NCBI GenBank assembly: GCA_002773655.1
Contig: PFAR01000045.1
Location: forward strand, 1-19,767
Source of the DNA: Candidatus Falkowbacteria bacterium CG10_big_fil_rev_8_21_14_0_10_43_10
Lineage (GTDB): Bacteria; Patescibacteriota; Patescibacteriia; Patescibacteriales; XYC2-FULL-47-12
Direction: 5' to 3'
Length of the DNA stretch: 19,767 nucleotides
Made by a program: the position numbers and the translations under genes
In this document: one piece after another, positions 1 to 7,621 of the stretch
Position numbering within the stretch: position 1 is the first letter of the stretch
Layout of the letters: the number at the start of each line of letters is the position of its first letter
The notes under the pieces: model-generated
Told to the model about the DNA's origin: nothing
Databases searched by the model: none
The model's input: the letters and a program-made list of their open reading frames with translations, nothing else

Positions 1-1
1 C

Positions 2-154
2 GCCGAAGAAGCGCGCAAACGCGCGGAAACGCTGATGGCGGAAAAACGCGAGGATGTTGATTTTTCCGCGGTGCAGGCGAAAATCGCGAAAGAACTGGCG
101 CGCGTTAAAGCGGTCAGAAGGCACCGCAACCGAAATATTATCAAAACAGATTAG
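2..154 (+). CDS. atpC: C-terminal end of probable F-type ATP synthase epsilon subunit (partial)
   Basis: Only the last 50 codons are in the window, in the frame that ends at the TAG at 152-154; the 5' part lies upstream. The peptide is a charged, Ala/Lys/Arg-rich helical tail that opens with AEEARKRAE, passes through a DFSAVQAKIAKELARVK stretch and ends in a basic segment. That is the pattern of the helical C-terminal hairpin of the epsilon subunit of F1Fo ATP synthase, which sits on the central stalk and modulates ATP hydrolysis. A strong terminator follows within 15 bases, as expected for the last gene of an atp operon. The identification rests on one short domain without the beta-sandwich. 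Another coiled-coil protein is possible. Confidence 0.55.
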   Translation, partial: AEEARKRAETLMAEKREDVDFSAVQAKIAKELARVKAVRRHRNRNIIKTD

Positions 155-166
155 TTAAAAAACTGG

Positions 167-206
167 AAAAGCGGCGTTTTATCAATTTTAACCGCCGCTT
201 TTTTGC
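167..206 (+). terminator. Intrinsic terminator after the probable atpC
   Basis: A 10-bp perfect stem (167-176 with 193-202, core AAGCGGCG/CGCCGCTT) encloses a 16-base loop and runs into a T-rich tail. It lies 12 bases after the stop codon of the upstream gene and separates that operon from the antiporter gene. Confidence 0.75.
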
Positions 207-226
207 TAAATAATTTTATTTATTTT

Positions 227-1606
227 ATGCGAATAAAAACAAACAGGGTAGCAGTAATTGCCGTAGCTATTATTTTATTTTTTATAATGGCAACGCCAAT
301 AGGCAGCCGGGCTTCTCTGGAAAGTTCCGGCCAGGCAATAAATTCACTTACGGCGGAGGAATTAGGAAGTGGAAATGAAAGCGGCCATACGGATCCGGTA
401 GCGCCGGTTTTATTGTGGATAGTGGTAATTTTAATCGCGGCTAAAATCGGCGGAGAAGTCTTTGAAAAATTAAAACAGCCGGCGGTGTTAGGCGAGCTTA
501 TTTTTGGCGTCTTGGTCGGCAATTTGCATTTAATCGGAATTAACTGGCTTACTCCGATAGCCGGCGATATCCATATTGACGTGCTGTCGCGCATCGGCGT
601 GATAATTCTGCTGTTTATGGTCGGTTTGGAGTCTAATATCAAAGAAATGATGAAAGTCGGTGTGCCCTCTTTATTGGTGGCGACGGTCGGCGTGATTGTC
701 CCGTTTATTTTAGGATTTTTTGTTTCCAAATACTTTTACCCCGAAGCGGTCATGAATGTGCATTTATTTATCGGCGCTACTTTAACCGCGACCTCGGTCG
801 GCATTACCGCGCGCGTATTGAAGGACTTGGGCAAATTGCAATTGCCGGAATCAAAAATTATCCTCGGCGCGGCCGTAATTGACGATGTGATGGGCCTGGT
901 GATTTTAGCGGTCGTGTCCGGCATTATCGCCACCGGCGCGCTGTCTTTATTAAGCGTCGGCGTTATTACTCTAAAGTCCGTAGCGTTTTTAATTGGCGCC
1001 ATTGTTGTTGGAACCTACACCGCTCCCTGGATTGGCAGGCAAATAGCGAAAATGAACGTGGAAAATATGAAGATAGTCACTGCCTTAATCATCGCTTTTA
1101 TTTTTTCCTGGGCGGCGAATTTAATCGGTCTCGCGACTATTGTCGGCGCGTTCGCGGCCGGTTTGATTTTGGACGAGGTTCATTTTAAGGATGTATTGCG
1201 CAAAAACCATCATGGCGACAAGGTGCCGGAGACGCACATTGAAGATTTAATCCGCCCGATTGCCGCCTTTTTGGTCCCCATATTTTTTGTCTTAATGGGC
1301 ATTCAGGTGAAGCTGGAAACTTTCGCCAATCCGGCGGTCCTGGGAGTCGCGGCCGGGCTTACTATCGCCGCCATTCTCGGCAAGCAGGTTTGCGGCTTAG
1401 TCGTAAAAAAATCGTACAGCCGTTTAGTTATCGGTTTGGGCATGATTCCCCGCGGCGAGGTCGGCCTGATTTTTGCCGCCATCGGCAAGGGTTTGGGCGT
1501 AGTGAACGACGCTGTGTTCTCCGCGATTGTCATTATGGTTATCGTGACGACACTGGTAACGCCGCCATTATTAAAAATGGCTTTAGATAAGATGAAAATA
1601 GCATAA
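227..1606 (+). CDS. CPA2-family cation/proton (Na+ or K+/H+) antiporter
   Basis: A 459-residue integral membrane protein predicted to exchange Na+ or K+ for protons across the cytoplasmic membrane. From the ATG at 227 there is a hydrophobic signal-like segment at residues 8-23, a polar linker, then about 12 hydrophobic segments. Family landmarks are the QPAVLGEL motif near residues 84-91, the FMVGLE motif near 130-135, the TATSVGITARVL stretch near 187-198, and the ion-binding Asp pair of AAVIDDVMG at D219-D220. Two adjacent acidic residues are typical of electrogenic NapA-like members, whereas KefB/GerN-type proteins often have one Asp. The RCK/TrkA-N regulatory domain of KefB/KefC is absent, and length fits the transporter core alone. 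An upstream in-frame TTG at 203 overlaps the terminator tail, so the ATG is preferred. The carbonic-anhydrase-like gene follows 26 bases later, so pH or ion homeostasis may be a shared theme. Exact substrate cannot be read from sequence. Confidence 0.9.
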   Translation: MRIKTNRVAVIAVAIILFFIMATPIGSRASLESSGQAINSLTAEELGSGNESGHTDPVAPVLLWIVVILIAAKIGGEVFEKLKQPAVLGELIFGVLVGNLHLIGINWLTPIAGDIHIDVLSRIGVIILLFMVGLESNIKEMMKVGVPSLLVATVGVIVPFILGFFVSKYFYPEAVMNVHLFIGATLTATSVGITARVLKDLGKLQLPESKIILGAAVIDDVMGLVILAVVSGIIATGALSLLSVGVITLKSVAFLIGAIVVGTYTAPWIGRQIAKMNVENMKIVTALIIAFIFSWAANLIGLATIVGAFAAGLILDEVHFKDVLRKNHHGDKVPETHIEDLIRPIAAFLVPIFFVLMGIQVKLETFANPAVLGVAAGLTIAAILGKQVCGLVVKKSYSRLVIGLGMIPRGEVGLIFAAIGKGLGVVNDAVFSAIVIMVIVTTLVTPPLLKMALDKMKIA

Positions 1607-1632
1607 ATTTATTTTTTTAATTTAATTTTTTT

Positions 1633-2055
1633 ATGTCTCATCATTGTAAAAATTTATTAGTGCGTTGCATGGATTTCCGCCTGACGCGGGAAATGAATAA
1701 ATGGATGGAAAAACGAGGTTATATAGGCGATTGCGATTTAGTTTCGCTCGCCGGCGCGGGCAAAGCGATTGCCGACGGCACGCCGGAAGGCGAAATGCTT
1801 TTAAGCCAAATTGCCTTATCCGCAAAATTACATCATTCTAGTTGCGTCGCTTTAGTGCATCACAGTCAGTGCGGCGCGTACGCGGGCGCTTATTCTTTTG
1901 CAAACGCGGAAGAAGAAAAAGAAAAACAAGTCTCCGATATGAAAAAAGCGGCCGAAATAATCAAAGCAAAAAATCCGGGCATATCGGTAAAATTTATCTG
2001 GGCGAATTTGCAAGATGACGATGGCAGGGAGATTGAGTTTGAAGAAATAGACTAA
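1633..2055 (+). CDS. Small beta-carbonic-anhydrase-like zinc protein (copy 1)
   Basis: A 140-residue protein with the two signature motifs of beta-class carbonic anhydrases: CxDxR at C12-D14-R16 (in VRCMDFRL) and HxxC at H77-C80 (in HHSQCGAY). These supply Cys/His/Cys zinc ligands and the Asp-Arg dyad that gates the active site. Known members interconvert CO2 and bicarbonate, but this protein is much shorter than the usual 190-220 residues and lacks most of the N-terminal helical arm, so activity is not assured. It starts 26 bases after the antiporter stop with no clear Shine-Dalgarno, likely co-transcribed with it, and ends at a strong terminator. A paralogue lies immediately downstream. Family membership is well supported; enzymatic role is inferred. 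Confidence 0.75.
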   Translation: MSHHCKNLLVRCMDFRLTREMNKWMEKRGYIGDCDLVSLAGAGKAIADGTPEGEMLLSQIALSAKLHHSSCVALVHHSQCGAYAGAYSFANAEEEKEKQVSDMKKAAEIIKAKNPGISVKFIWANLQDDDGREIEFEEID

Positions 2056-2063
2056 GATTACAA

Positions 2064-2108
2064 AAAAAAGTCGAGATAAAATTAAAAGCCTCGACTTTTT
2101 TGTTTTTT
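2064..2108 (+). terminator. Intrinsic terminator between the two carbonic-anhydrase-like genes
   Basis: A 12-bp stem (2064-2075 with 2090-2101, core GTCGAG/CTCGAC flanked by A and T runs) with a 14-base loop, followed by a further T-run. It lies 8 bases after the stop of copy 1 and so separates the transcripts of the two paralogues. Confidence 0.85.
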
Positions 2109-2118
2109 GTGCTATAAT
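2091..2118 (+). promoter_or_regulatory. Candidate sigma-70 promoter for carbonic-anhydrase-like copy 2
   Basis: A perfect TATAAT at 2113-2118 follows the upstream terminator. The best -35 match, TCGACT at 2091-2096, is 16 bases upstream and only partly resembles TTGACA; it also overlaps the terminator stem. Transcription would begin near 2125, directly at the 5' edge of the hairpin at 2126-2150. Confidence 0.55.
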
Positions 2119-2125
2119 AATATGA

Positions 2126-2150
2126 TTTTGCCCGTGATTTTTGGGCAAAA
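2126..2150 (+). promoter_or_regulatory. 5'-UTR hairpin upstream of carbonic-anhydrase-like copy 2
   Basis: TTTTGCCC (2126-2133) pairs perfectly with GGGCAAAA (2143-2150) around a 9-base loop. It would lie at the very 5' end of the mRNA from the TATAAT at 2113-2118, and is followed by a GGAGG at 2162-2166, 7 bases before the ATG at 2174. Position at the mRNA tip suggests an RNA-stabilising stem. It has no T-run and so is not a terminator. No riboswitch family is recognised. Confidence 0.5.
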
Positions 2151-2173
2151 CATCGTTCTTTGGAGGTCTTTGT

Positions 2174-2629
2174 ATGAAGTGCAAATATTTAGTGATTAGT
2201 TGTATGGACCCGCGTATCCGCGAGCAAGAGCTTTTTTGGCTAAAATCACGGGGTATGTGCCCCTATGATTTACTTTCTTTTCCAGGTTCATCAATCTGGA
2301 TAGCGAAAGCTGGGTGGAAGAATCAAAAACAATGGATGGCATGGATAGTGAAGCAATTTATATTTTATTGGATTGCGCTTTCCATTAAGTTTCATGAAAC
2401 AGAGATTATTATTATCAGCCATCATAAGTTTTGCGGGGCTTATAAATGGTGGCACGGGGAGCTGGAGGGAGAGAAAGAAGAAGAACAGCAAAAGGCGGAT
2501 ATGCGTACCGCTATGTTGAGAATAAAACAAAACTTTCCCCAGATCAGAAAGCTTATTTTAGTCTGGGGAGAGCTTGAAGATGAAGAGGGGAAAGAAATTG
2601 TCTTTAAAGAAATAGAAATGCCAGAGTAA
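2174..2629 (+). CDS. Small beta-carbonic-anhydrase-like zinc protein (copy 2)
   Basis: A 151-residue paralogue of the preceding gene. It keeps CxDxR at C10-D12-R14 (in ISCMDPRI) and HxxC at H84-C87 (in HHKFCGAY), and the same C-terminal region with a WGELEDEEG motif matching WANLQDDDG of copy 1. The middle differs strongly and is unusually Trp-rich (W41, W47, W53, W56, W65), where copy 1 has the small-residue segment around LAGAGKAIADG. The ATG at 2174 is chosen over the TTG at 2141 because GGAGG sits 7 bases upstream of it and the TTG falls inside the 5' hairpin. This is one of the clearest ribosome binding sites in the window. With its own promoter and terminators on both sides it is probably expressed independently. 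Catalytic activity is unproven given the short length. Confidence 0.75.
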   Translation: MKCKYLVISCMDPRIREQELFWLKSRGMCPYDLLSFPGSSIWIAKAGWKNQKQWMAWIVKQFIFYWIALSIKFHETEIIIISHHKFCGAYKWWHGELEGEKEEEQQKADMRTAMLRIKQNFPQIRKLILVWGELEDEEGKEIVFKEIEMPE

Positions 2630-2654
2630 TATTTGCCACATGCAGTAGAAACGC

Positions 2655-2688
2655 AAACCGCCCGGTTTTTCCGAACGGTTTTTTATTT
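2655..2688 (+). terminator. Terminator between convergent genes
   Basis: AAACCG/CGGTTT (2655-2660 with 2676-2681) continues across a 2x2 internal loop into CGG/CCG (2663-2665 with 2671-2673), with a five-T loop and a T-rich tail after 2676. It terminates the + strand gene ending at 2629. The - strand gene cluster stops at 2683, overlapping the far side, where the tail is weaker (TTTGCGTTTCT), so action in that direction is possible but less certain. Confidence 0.7.
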
Positions 2689-4008
2689 TAGAGTATAGAC
2701 TTTGGGAATCGGATGAATGAAATTTTGGGCCAGCGAATACGTTAAAGCTCCTTGATAGGGGACTATGATAATATCCCCCTCGGAAATCTTTTTGGCGTAG
2801 CAATGATATCCCCACAAATCCTGCGGCATGCATAATGAGCCATAGATTGTGTGGTCGATTTCCTGATGGGAAGGATGAGTTAAATTTATCAACGGGCAAT
2901 AATCATATTCAAACCTTTCCCAGCCGGTTATATTTATTCCGCCGTCGGCGATTGATTTTTGAGGAGTTTTAACGTCCATTATTTTTAGTATGACATGCAT
3001 CGCATTATTAGCAATTACCCTCCCCGGCTCAAAGTAGTAGACGCAATTTAAGAGCGGATTAAAATATTTTTTTATCGCGGCAGATATTCCCTGCGCGTAT
3101 TCTTCAATGGTTATCGCTTCGGTTAGATAATATTTTTCCTTAAATGGCGGTTTTAAGCCAAGGTGATCGTAAGCGGTTTTTAATATTTGCCCCTCTGGAG
3201 TTATCCAAGGATAATATCCCTCTGATGAATATGGCCTGAATCCGCCCCCGAGATCAATGAATTTCAACCGTTTCAGCCTGCTTGGTTCCATGTTACCTTT
3301 TAAATATTCAGATATTTTTTTTATCGCATTTTGATAAGGAAGAGCGTCTTTATTCCAGCTTAAGTGATAGTGGATTCCCTCAAACAGCAACCCGGGGGTT
3401 TTGTCAGCCAATTCCATAAATTTTTTTAAATCTTTTAACGGAATGCCGAATTTATTCCAGTCATCTTTTTCCAGAGTAATTCTGACGCCCGCTCTCATTT
3501 GTGCTTTTTCTTTAGCCAGCACTTTTTTCAGCCTGTTTAACTCGGTGAAACTGTCGATATTAACGGTAATAATATCGCTATGCTTGGCTGCTAAAGACAG
3601 GGACGACTCGGTTTTACCCGGACCGCTAAAGACAATTTTTTTTGCCCCGGATTTTAAAGCAAGTTTTAATTCGCGTTCGCTTGAGACATCTAAACCGTAG
3701 TCATATTTAAGCACCGCTTTAATCACTTCCGAATGATGGTTGATTTTTATCGCGTAGAAATATTCAGAATTTTTAATATTCTCAGAAAATGCATTTTGAA
3801 ATTCCAAAATGTTCTTGTTCAATTCTTCACTATCCAAAACATAAAAGGGAGTCTGGTATTTTTCGGCTAATTTTAAAAATATGTCCTTTTTATCAATGAA
3901 TTTTTTAACCAAGTGAGACAGCTCTCCTGTTTGATGATTGGTTTTTTGCCTTAAAACTCTAATAACGTTATTTTCCTCCGCGGAGAGACTTTTAATAGGC
4001 ATAGGCAT
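2683..4008 (-). CDS. Fold-type III PLP-dependent amino-acid decarboxylase (Orn/DAP/Arg decarboxylase 2 family)
   Basis: A 441-residue enzyme with an alanine-racemase-like TIM barrel and C-terminal beta domain. Landmarks are the Schiff-base lysine in YAIKIN (K88), DVSSERELK (108-115), FSGPGKTE (127-134), HYH (213-215), the phosphate-binding GGG loop (254-256), EPGRVI (327-332), the catalytic-type Cys in GSLCMPQD (C393) and the C-terminal GALTYS with Y424. The active-site Cys and the barrel signature fit decarboxylases such as diaminopimelate, ornithine and related natural-product enzymes rather than racemases. The substrate cannot be assigned: the motifs differ from housekeeping LysA (GSLC instead of CESGD) and resemble the GPLC-type branch used in specialised pathways. 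About 45 N-terminal residues precede the barrel. It is the last gene of the - strand cluster, 24 bases after the ATP-grasp gene, and ends against the convergent terminator. Confidence 0.85.
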   Translation of the reverse strand: MPMPIKSLSAEENNVIRVLRQKTNHQTGELSHLVKKFIDKKDIFLKLAEKYQTPFYVLDSEELNKNILEFQNAFSENIKNSEYFYAIKINHHSEVIKAVLKYDYGLDVSSERELKLALKSGAKKIVFSGPGKTESSLSLAAKHSDIITVNIDSFTELNRLKKVLAKEKAQMRAGVRITLEKDDWNKFGIPLKDLKKFMELADKTPGLLFEGIHYHLSWNKDALPYQNAIKKISEYLKGNMEPSRLKRLKFIDLGGGFRPYSSEGYYPWITPEGQILKTAYDHLGLKPPFKEKYYLTEAITIEEYAQGISAAIKKYFNPLLNCVYYFEPGRVIANNAMHVILKIMDVKTPQKSIADGGINITGWERFEYDYCPLINLTHPSHQEIDHTIYGSLCMPQDLWGYHCYAKKISEGDIIIVPYQGALTYSLAQNFIHPIPKVYTLK

Positions 4009-4032
4009 TATATTTAAGGATTAATAAATTGT

Positions 4033-5304
4033 TTAATTGCGTAAAAATTCTTTTTTAAAATAATCATATAATTTTTTCCCCAAATGGTTTAAGCTGCCGG
4101 ACTTCATATTAAAGAGCGGGAGATTGCTTATTAGTGTCGCTAAAGTAAAATCGCGATCAATAACTCTTGTATCCGACAGTTCATGAAAAAGAAAGAAGCG
4201 GTTTTTACCGGAAGTAAAGAATCTCATATCCTCGCTGACAAATTTAATTTTCCGTCCGCCTGCTTCATAAACGCCGACCGGCAATATCTTCCTTATCGGC
4301 GTTTTCGCCGGCACGTCGATATCCAACAGCGAACCGCTGAAATTATGCCGGGGCAATTTATTATCCTTAATCCCGCGGTTAGGTATTTTTTGAAAGGTAT
4401 TTAAGAAAAATTGCCAGGCGTTTTTTCCCGAGGTTAACTCCGCCAAAGAAAAGATTTGCGGCGTGGCGGAAGACAGCCGGGGATTGCATTCCAGGACGTA
4501 AGGATTGCCTTCGTGGATTAAAAAATCAATGTTCGCGACCCCGCTGAATTTAGAATAAAGCAATGAATCAATCAGTTTTTTAATTTCCAGGCCGATTTTT
4601 TTATTGGTTGATTCGGGGAAAAAATTATCGGGCAGCCACTGAATTCCCAAAAAAGTTTCCGGAAAGCCGTTTTTGTAAGTAAAACATTGGCGGCGCAGGC
4701 CGGAAAGAAAATAGTTTCCGTCCGCGTCAATAAAAATACTGATCCCAGCCGAAGGCCCCGGTAAAAACTCCCTTACCAGCGTGTTTTTATAATCAATATC
4801 CAGTTTTGGTGATTTATCCGGCTGATAAAACTTCGTGCCAAACATACCGAAGCTATTTTTCTCCTGAACCACGTACGTTTTGCAATTGTCGAGGCGATCT
4901 TTTGCCGAGACGGTCCGGGGAGATTCGATTTTAAATTTTTTCAATAACCGGTCGAAATATTTTTTATCCTCCAGTTGTTGCTGTTTTTTCCAGGGAGTAA
5001 CCACCAGGCGTATTTTGTTGGATTTTGCCCACCGTTCAATTTCTTCGCTGCTTCGGTGGGGGATAACGAGGCATTTAATCCCTTCTTGCTTAAGTTGCGA
5101 AACAAGGTCTGTTTTAAAAACGATATCATGAAAAGACGGGCCGGCGGCCGTTTCTAAGCCGTTCAAGAAAATTAATTTTTCCGCCGGGTAATTTTTGGCG
5201 GCAAAATCGGCCAAGACTGATTTTTTTACGACAAAAATATAACAGCCAGCCAGATTTTGCTTATCAAGAAAAATCGGTTCAATCATATTAAGCCACAGCG
5301 CCAT
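4033..5304 (-). CDS. ATP-grasp carboxylate-amine ligase-like protein
   Basis: A protein of about 423 residues that probably couples a carboxylate to an amine using ATP through an acyl-phosphate. Numbered from the ATG at 5304, a Rossmann-like N-terminal part (about 1-110) is followed by the ATP-grasp fold. It has a KKYFDRLL helix near 114-121, a VVQEKNSFG strand/loop near 145-153 where the family usually has a lysine and glycine-rich loop, VREFLPG near 177-183, and the metal-binding ECNPR at 272-276 preceded by NIDFLIHEGNPYVL. The glycine-rich loop is degenerate. Two starts are possible: a TTG at 5322 that overlaps the upstream stop by 8 bases, or the ATG at 5304, 10 bases after it; neither has a good Shine-Dalgarno. 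ATG is preferred as the commoner codon. It is the third ATP-grasp domain of the cluster. The substrate is unknown. Confidence 0.7.
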   Translation of the reverse strand: MALWLNMIEPIFLDKQNLAGCYIFVVKKSVLADFAAKNYPAEKLIFLNGLETAAGPSFHDIVFKTDLVSQLKQEGIKCLVIPHRSSEEIERWAKSNKIRLVVTPWKKQQQLEDKKYFDRLLKKFKIESPRTVSAKDRLDNCKTYVVQEKNSFGMFGTKFYQPDKSPKLDIDYKNTLVREFLPGPSAGISIFIDADGNYFLSGLRRQCFTYKNGFPETFLGIQWLPDNFFPESTNKKIGLEIKKLIDSLLYSKFSGVANIDFLIHEGNPYVLECNPRLSSATPQIFSLAELTSGKNAWQFFLNTFQKIPNRGIKDNKLPRHNFSGSLLDIDVPAKTPIRKILPVGVYEAGGRKIKFVSEDMRFFTSGKNRFFLFHELSDTRVIDRDFTLATLISNLPLFNMKSGSLNHLGKKLYDYFKKEFLRN

Positions 5305-5314
5305 TTTTTGTTTT

Positions 5315-6424
5315 TTATTCAAGGTAGCCAGATTTTTTTAGAAAGTATTTTATTTCTTTATAAATTCTTATAATATCATTTTCTTTAATTGAATGATTGA
5401 GCGGAAAAATTATGAATGATTGATATAAATCGCTGTTAAGTTCTTGAAAGTGAAGATCATCCAATTCCCATAATTTTTCGGCAAAAATATTTTTCGCGAT
5501 AAGGTGATCCAGCAGATTTTGCTGAATTTTATCAGCGACAAAGAGGGGATAATAATTTATTTCTCCCGCCTTAATTTCGTCGTCGCTTAAAGTATTTATT
5601 AATGGGCATTGTATAGTTGAAAAATGCCGATTATACAGAAGGGCAAGATTTTTTCTGCATTCTCTTGTTGCGGGCGCGCTTATTATATTATACAGAAAAA
5701 AAGAAAAAAAACCACCCTTAATCGGCCCGCCGCCGCCGCCGATTAAGTCGTCAAGCAACAAAAATATTCTGTCTCCCAGAAGATACAGGCGCCGGGAAGA
5801 AAATATGAGAGCGGAGAGATCCAGACACTCTTTCGCCGCCTGAAGAATATGGCATTTTAATTTATAAAAATTTGTTGTTTTAAGGTAGCTGTTTTGAACA
5901 GGGGATAAATTGCCGCCGATAATATGGCTCCCCAGGAAAGGCGAATGCTTCCTAATGCTGTCTATGGAAAAAATATTGGCGCCGGCGGGAGCGGCCGAGG
6001 GATCAAGAATTCGGTGGGCGTAATCATAAATTATTATGTCGCTTTCTTTTTTAAGGGAAGCAAATTCTTTTTCCTCCCGCGGGTTCAGTTTAAAACCCGT
6101 AAAAGAGTAATTTATCGTTACCTTTGGCCTATATTTTTCAAACTGTTTAAAATAAGAATTTTTATCGGTTGAGAAGTCCGGATTAGTCTTATAAAAAGCC
6201 AACTTAAGATATTTTTCAAGAAAAGCGAGGGTACTGGGGCAGTAAAAATCGGGCGCTAGGCAATATTCCTTTTGACCCGCTATGCCGTAACAGTCAAATA
6301 AATATTTAAGCGAGTCCTCAAAAGACATAAAAAAAAGCCTCCTGTCATAGCCTTTATTTATTCCCAGGCGCCTGAGGCCGAGAGGCGATAATAAAAATGA
6401 TTTATAAAACCCAATAATCTTCAT
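5315..6424 (-). CDS. Divergent DegT/DnrJ/EryC1-like PLP aminotransferase-fold protein
   Basis: A 369-residue protein with the layout of fold-type I aminotransferases of the DegT/DnrJ/EryC1 group. It has a cofactor-binding DYAHR at 134-138 (family EDxAHxxG), a candidate Schiff-base lysine K159 in DSIRKHSPFLG, and a C-terminal small domain ending in a PLNHSIKENDI stretch near residues 346-356, which resembles the LPLHxxLTEEDI ending of the family. Similarity is distant: the first 35 residues and the 100-130 region do not match the usual motifs, and a five-glycine run occurs near residue 228. Known relatives transaminate ketosugars or ketoacids; here an amino-acid or dipeptide substrate is equally plausible. 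It starts 13 bases after the epimerase stop and abuts the next ATP-grasp gene. The call rests on motif order only. Confidence 0.5.
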   Translation of the reverse strand: MKIIGFYKSFLLSPLGLRRLGINKGYDRRLFFMSFEDSLKYLFDCYGIAGQKEYCLAPDFYCPSTLAFLEKYLKLAFYKTNPDFSTDKNSYFKQFEKYRPKVTINYSFTGFKLNPREEKEFASLKKESDIIIYDYAHRILDPSAAPAGANIFSIDSIRKHSPFLGSHIIGGNLSPVQNSYLKTTNFYKLKCHILQAAKECLDLSALIFSSRRLYLLGDRIFLLLDDLIGGGGGPIKGGFFSFFLYNIISAPATRECRKNLALLYNRHFSTIQCPLINTLSDDEIKAGEINYYPLFVADKIQQNLLDHLIAKNIFAEKLWELDDLHFQELNSDLYQSFIIFPLNHSIKENDIIRIYKEIKYFLKKSGYLE

Positions 6425-6437
6425 AAAGTAACTTAAC

Positions 6438-7607
6438 CTATATTGAGGGCGGGGAGGTTACTCTTATTTTTCCCCGGCGAATTTCCGCCCCTCCCCGGGC
6501 GGGGTCATCGCAAAAATCCAAATGTCCGCTGTCCAAGTCTGCGTAATCAACCGGCAGACCTAAGGCGATATTGGCGCCGGTCGTGATTGATACGTTTGAT
6601 TCATACATACAGCCAAGCATAATGATTTTATTTAAACTTTTTGCCAGATGGAAAATTTTTAAAAAATTAACCGGGCCGCCGCATTTCATTAATTTAATAT
6701 TGACTCCGGCGACATAGTCGTTAGTCAGTAAAAAAATGGCGTCCGCCACGCTTACGGCCGCCTCATCGGCTATTACGGGAATGATATTCATTAAGTGCAG
6801 CTCCTTTAACCCGCCTATATTTTTTGCTGAAATCGGCTGTTCAATCAAAGAAATTCCGCCGGTTTTTAATGAAATTAATAATTTTTTTGCTTCCGGCAAT
6901 GAGTACCCTTGGTTAGCGTCCAGGATAAGCCTGGCCTTTTTAGGCAGTATTTTTTTTACCGCCTTTATTTTTTTTATATCTTCGTCAATGTCTGTTCCGC
7001 ATTTTAATTTTATAATGGTAAATCCCTCTTTTAATCTTCGCTCTGTTTCTTTGATAGTAGCCGGCTCATCTTTTATTCCGATTGTTATCATTATATCACA
7101 ATCTTTCCTGTACCCTCCAAAAAAATCAGCCAAAGGGATTTCGCGGTATGACGACCACAGGTTCAAAAACGCTTCCTCAACCGCCGCCTGCGCGGCCGGA
7201 AAACTTTTAAAAACGCGCTGGATCTTTTCGTGGTATCCGTACCAGTTATTAATAGGCAGTGAGAAAAAATCATTTGTCAGCTTGCGGCGCAATATTTTAT
7301 CTGCCATATCAACGCTTTCGCCCGTTACGGCAGTATCCGGCGCGGCGCTGCCCAGGCCGAAGATATCATCCGAAATGGACAATTTCAGTAAAATAACTTC
7401 GGCCGTTTCAACTTCTTCGTAGGCTATTTTAAACGGCTCGCGGAAGTGCAGAATTTTTTTTTCAACGGCAACTGTAATTTTATCCAGCACCTTCCATGAT
7501 TCCCTGCAGTCTCTGTCGTGGGGATGAATGGAAAATGCGTATTTTTCTGCAGGTTTTAATATTCCGCGGTGAAGGTGCCTGGATTTAGTTGTTTTTGCCA
7601 ATGGCAT
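6438..7607 (-). CDS. Dipeptide epimerase, L-Ala-D/L-Glu epimerase-type (enolase superfamily)
   Basis: A 389-residue muconate-lactonizing/mandelate-racemase subgroup enzyme with all catalytic residues in place. It has the KxK pair K200/K202, metal ligands D230 (in LDANQG), E256 (in IEQP) and D281 (in ADEA), and the opposing general-base lysine K305 (in NIKLMKCGG). The spacings of 28, 26, 25 and 24 residues match the B. subtilis and E. coli L-Ala-D/L-Glu epimerases closely. The DLDSG motif (357-361) corresponds to the Asp pair that binds the dipeptide amino terminus. Known members invert the second residue of dipeptides, often from murein recycling. The ATG at 7607 has an AAGGAG just 4 bases upstream and gives a 39-residue extension ahead of the usual start; a GTG at 7490 (codon 40) would give the standard 350 residues. 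The Shine-Dalgarno favours the long form. Confidence 0.9.
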   Translation of the reverse strand: MPLAKTTKSRHLHRGILKPAEKYAFSIHPHDRDCRESWKVLDKITVAVEKKILHFREPFKIAYEEVETAEVILLKLSISDDIFGLGSAAPDTAVTGESVDMADKILRRKLTNDFFSLPINNWYGYHEKIQRVFKSFPAAQAAVEEAFLNLWSSYREIPLADFFGGYRKDCDIMITIGIKDEPATIKETERRLKEGFTIIKLKCGTDIDEDIKKIKAVKKILPKKARLILDANQGYSLPEAKKLLISLKTGGISLIEQPISAKNIGGLKELHLMNIIPVIADEAAVSVADAIFLLTNDYVAGVNIKLMKCGGPVNFLKIFHLAKSLNKIIMLGCMYESNVSITTGANIALGLPVDYADLDSGHLDFCDDPARGGAEIRRGKIRVTSPPSI

Positions 7608-7621
7608 AGGGCTCCTTGATA

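Noticed and set aside
203..226. Longer start (TTG at 203) for the antiporter
   Set aside because: It overlaps the terminator tail and has no Shine-Dalgarno; the ATG at 227 begins just before the first hydrophobic segment.
2141..2173. Longer start (TTG at 2141) for carbonic-anhydrase-like copy 2
   Set aside because: It lies inside the 5' hairpin, while GGAGG sits 7 bases before the ATG at 2174.
6736..7422. 228-codon frame on the + strand opposite the epimerase gene
   Set aside because: It is antisense to a gene with a full set of catalytic residues, has no family motif and no ribosome binding site.
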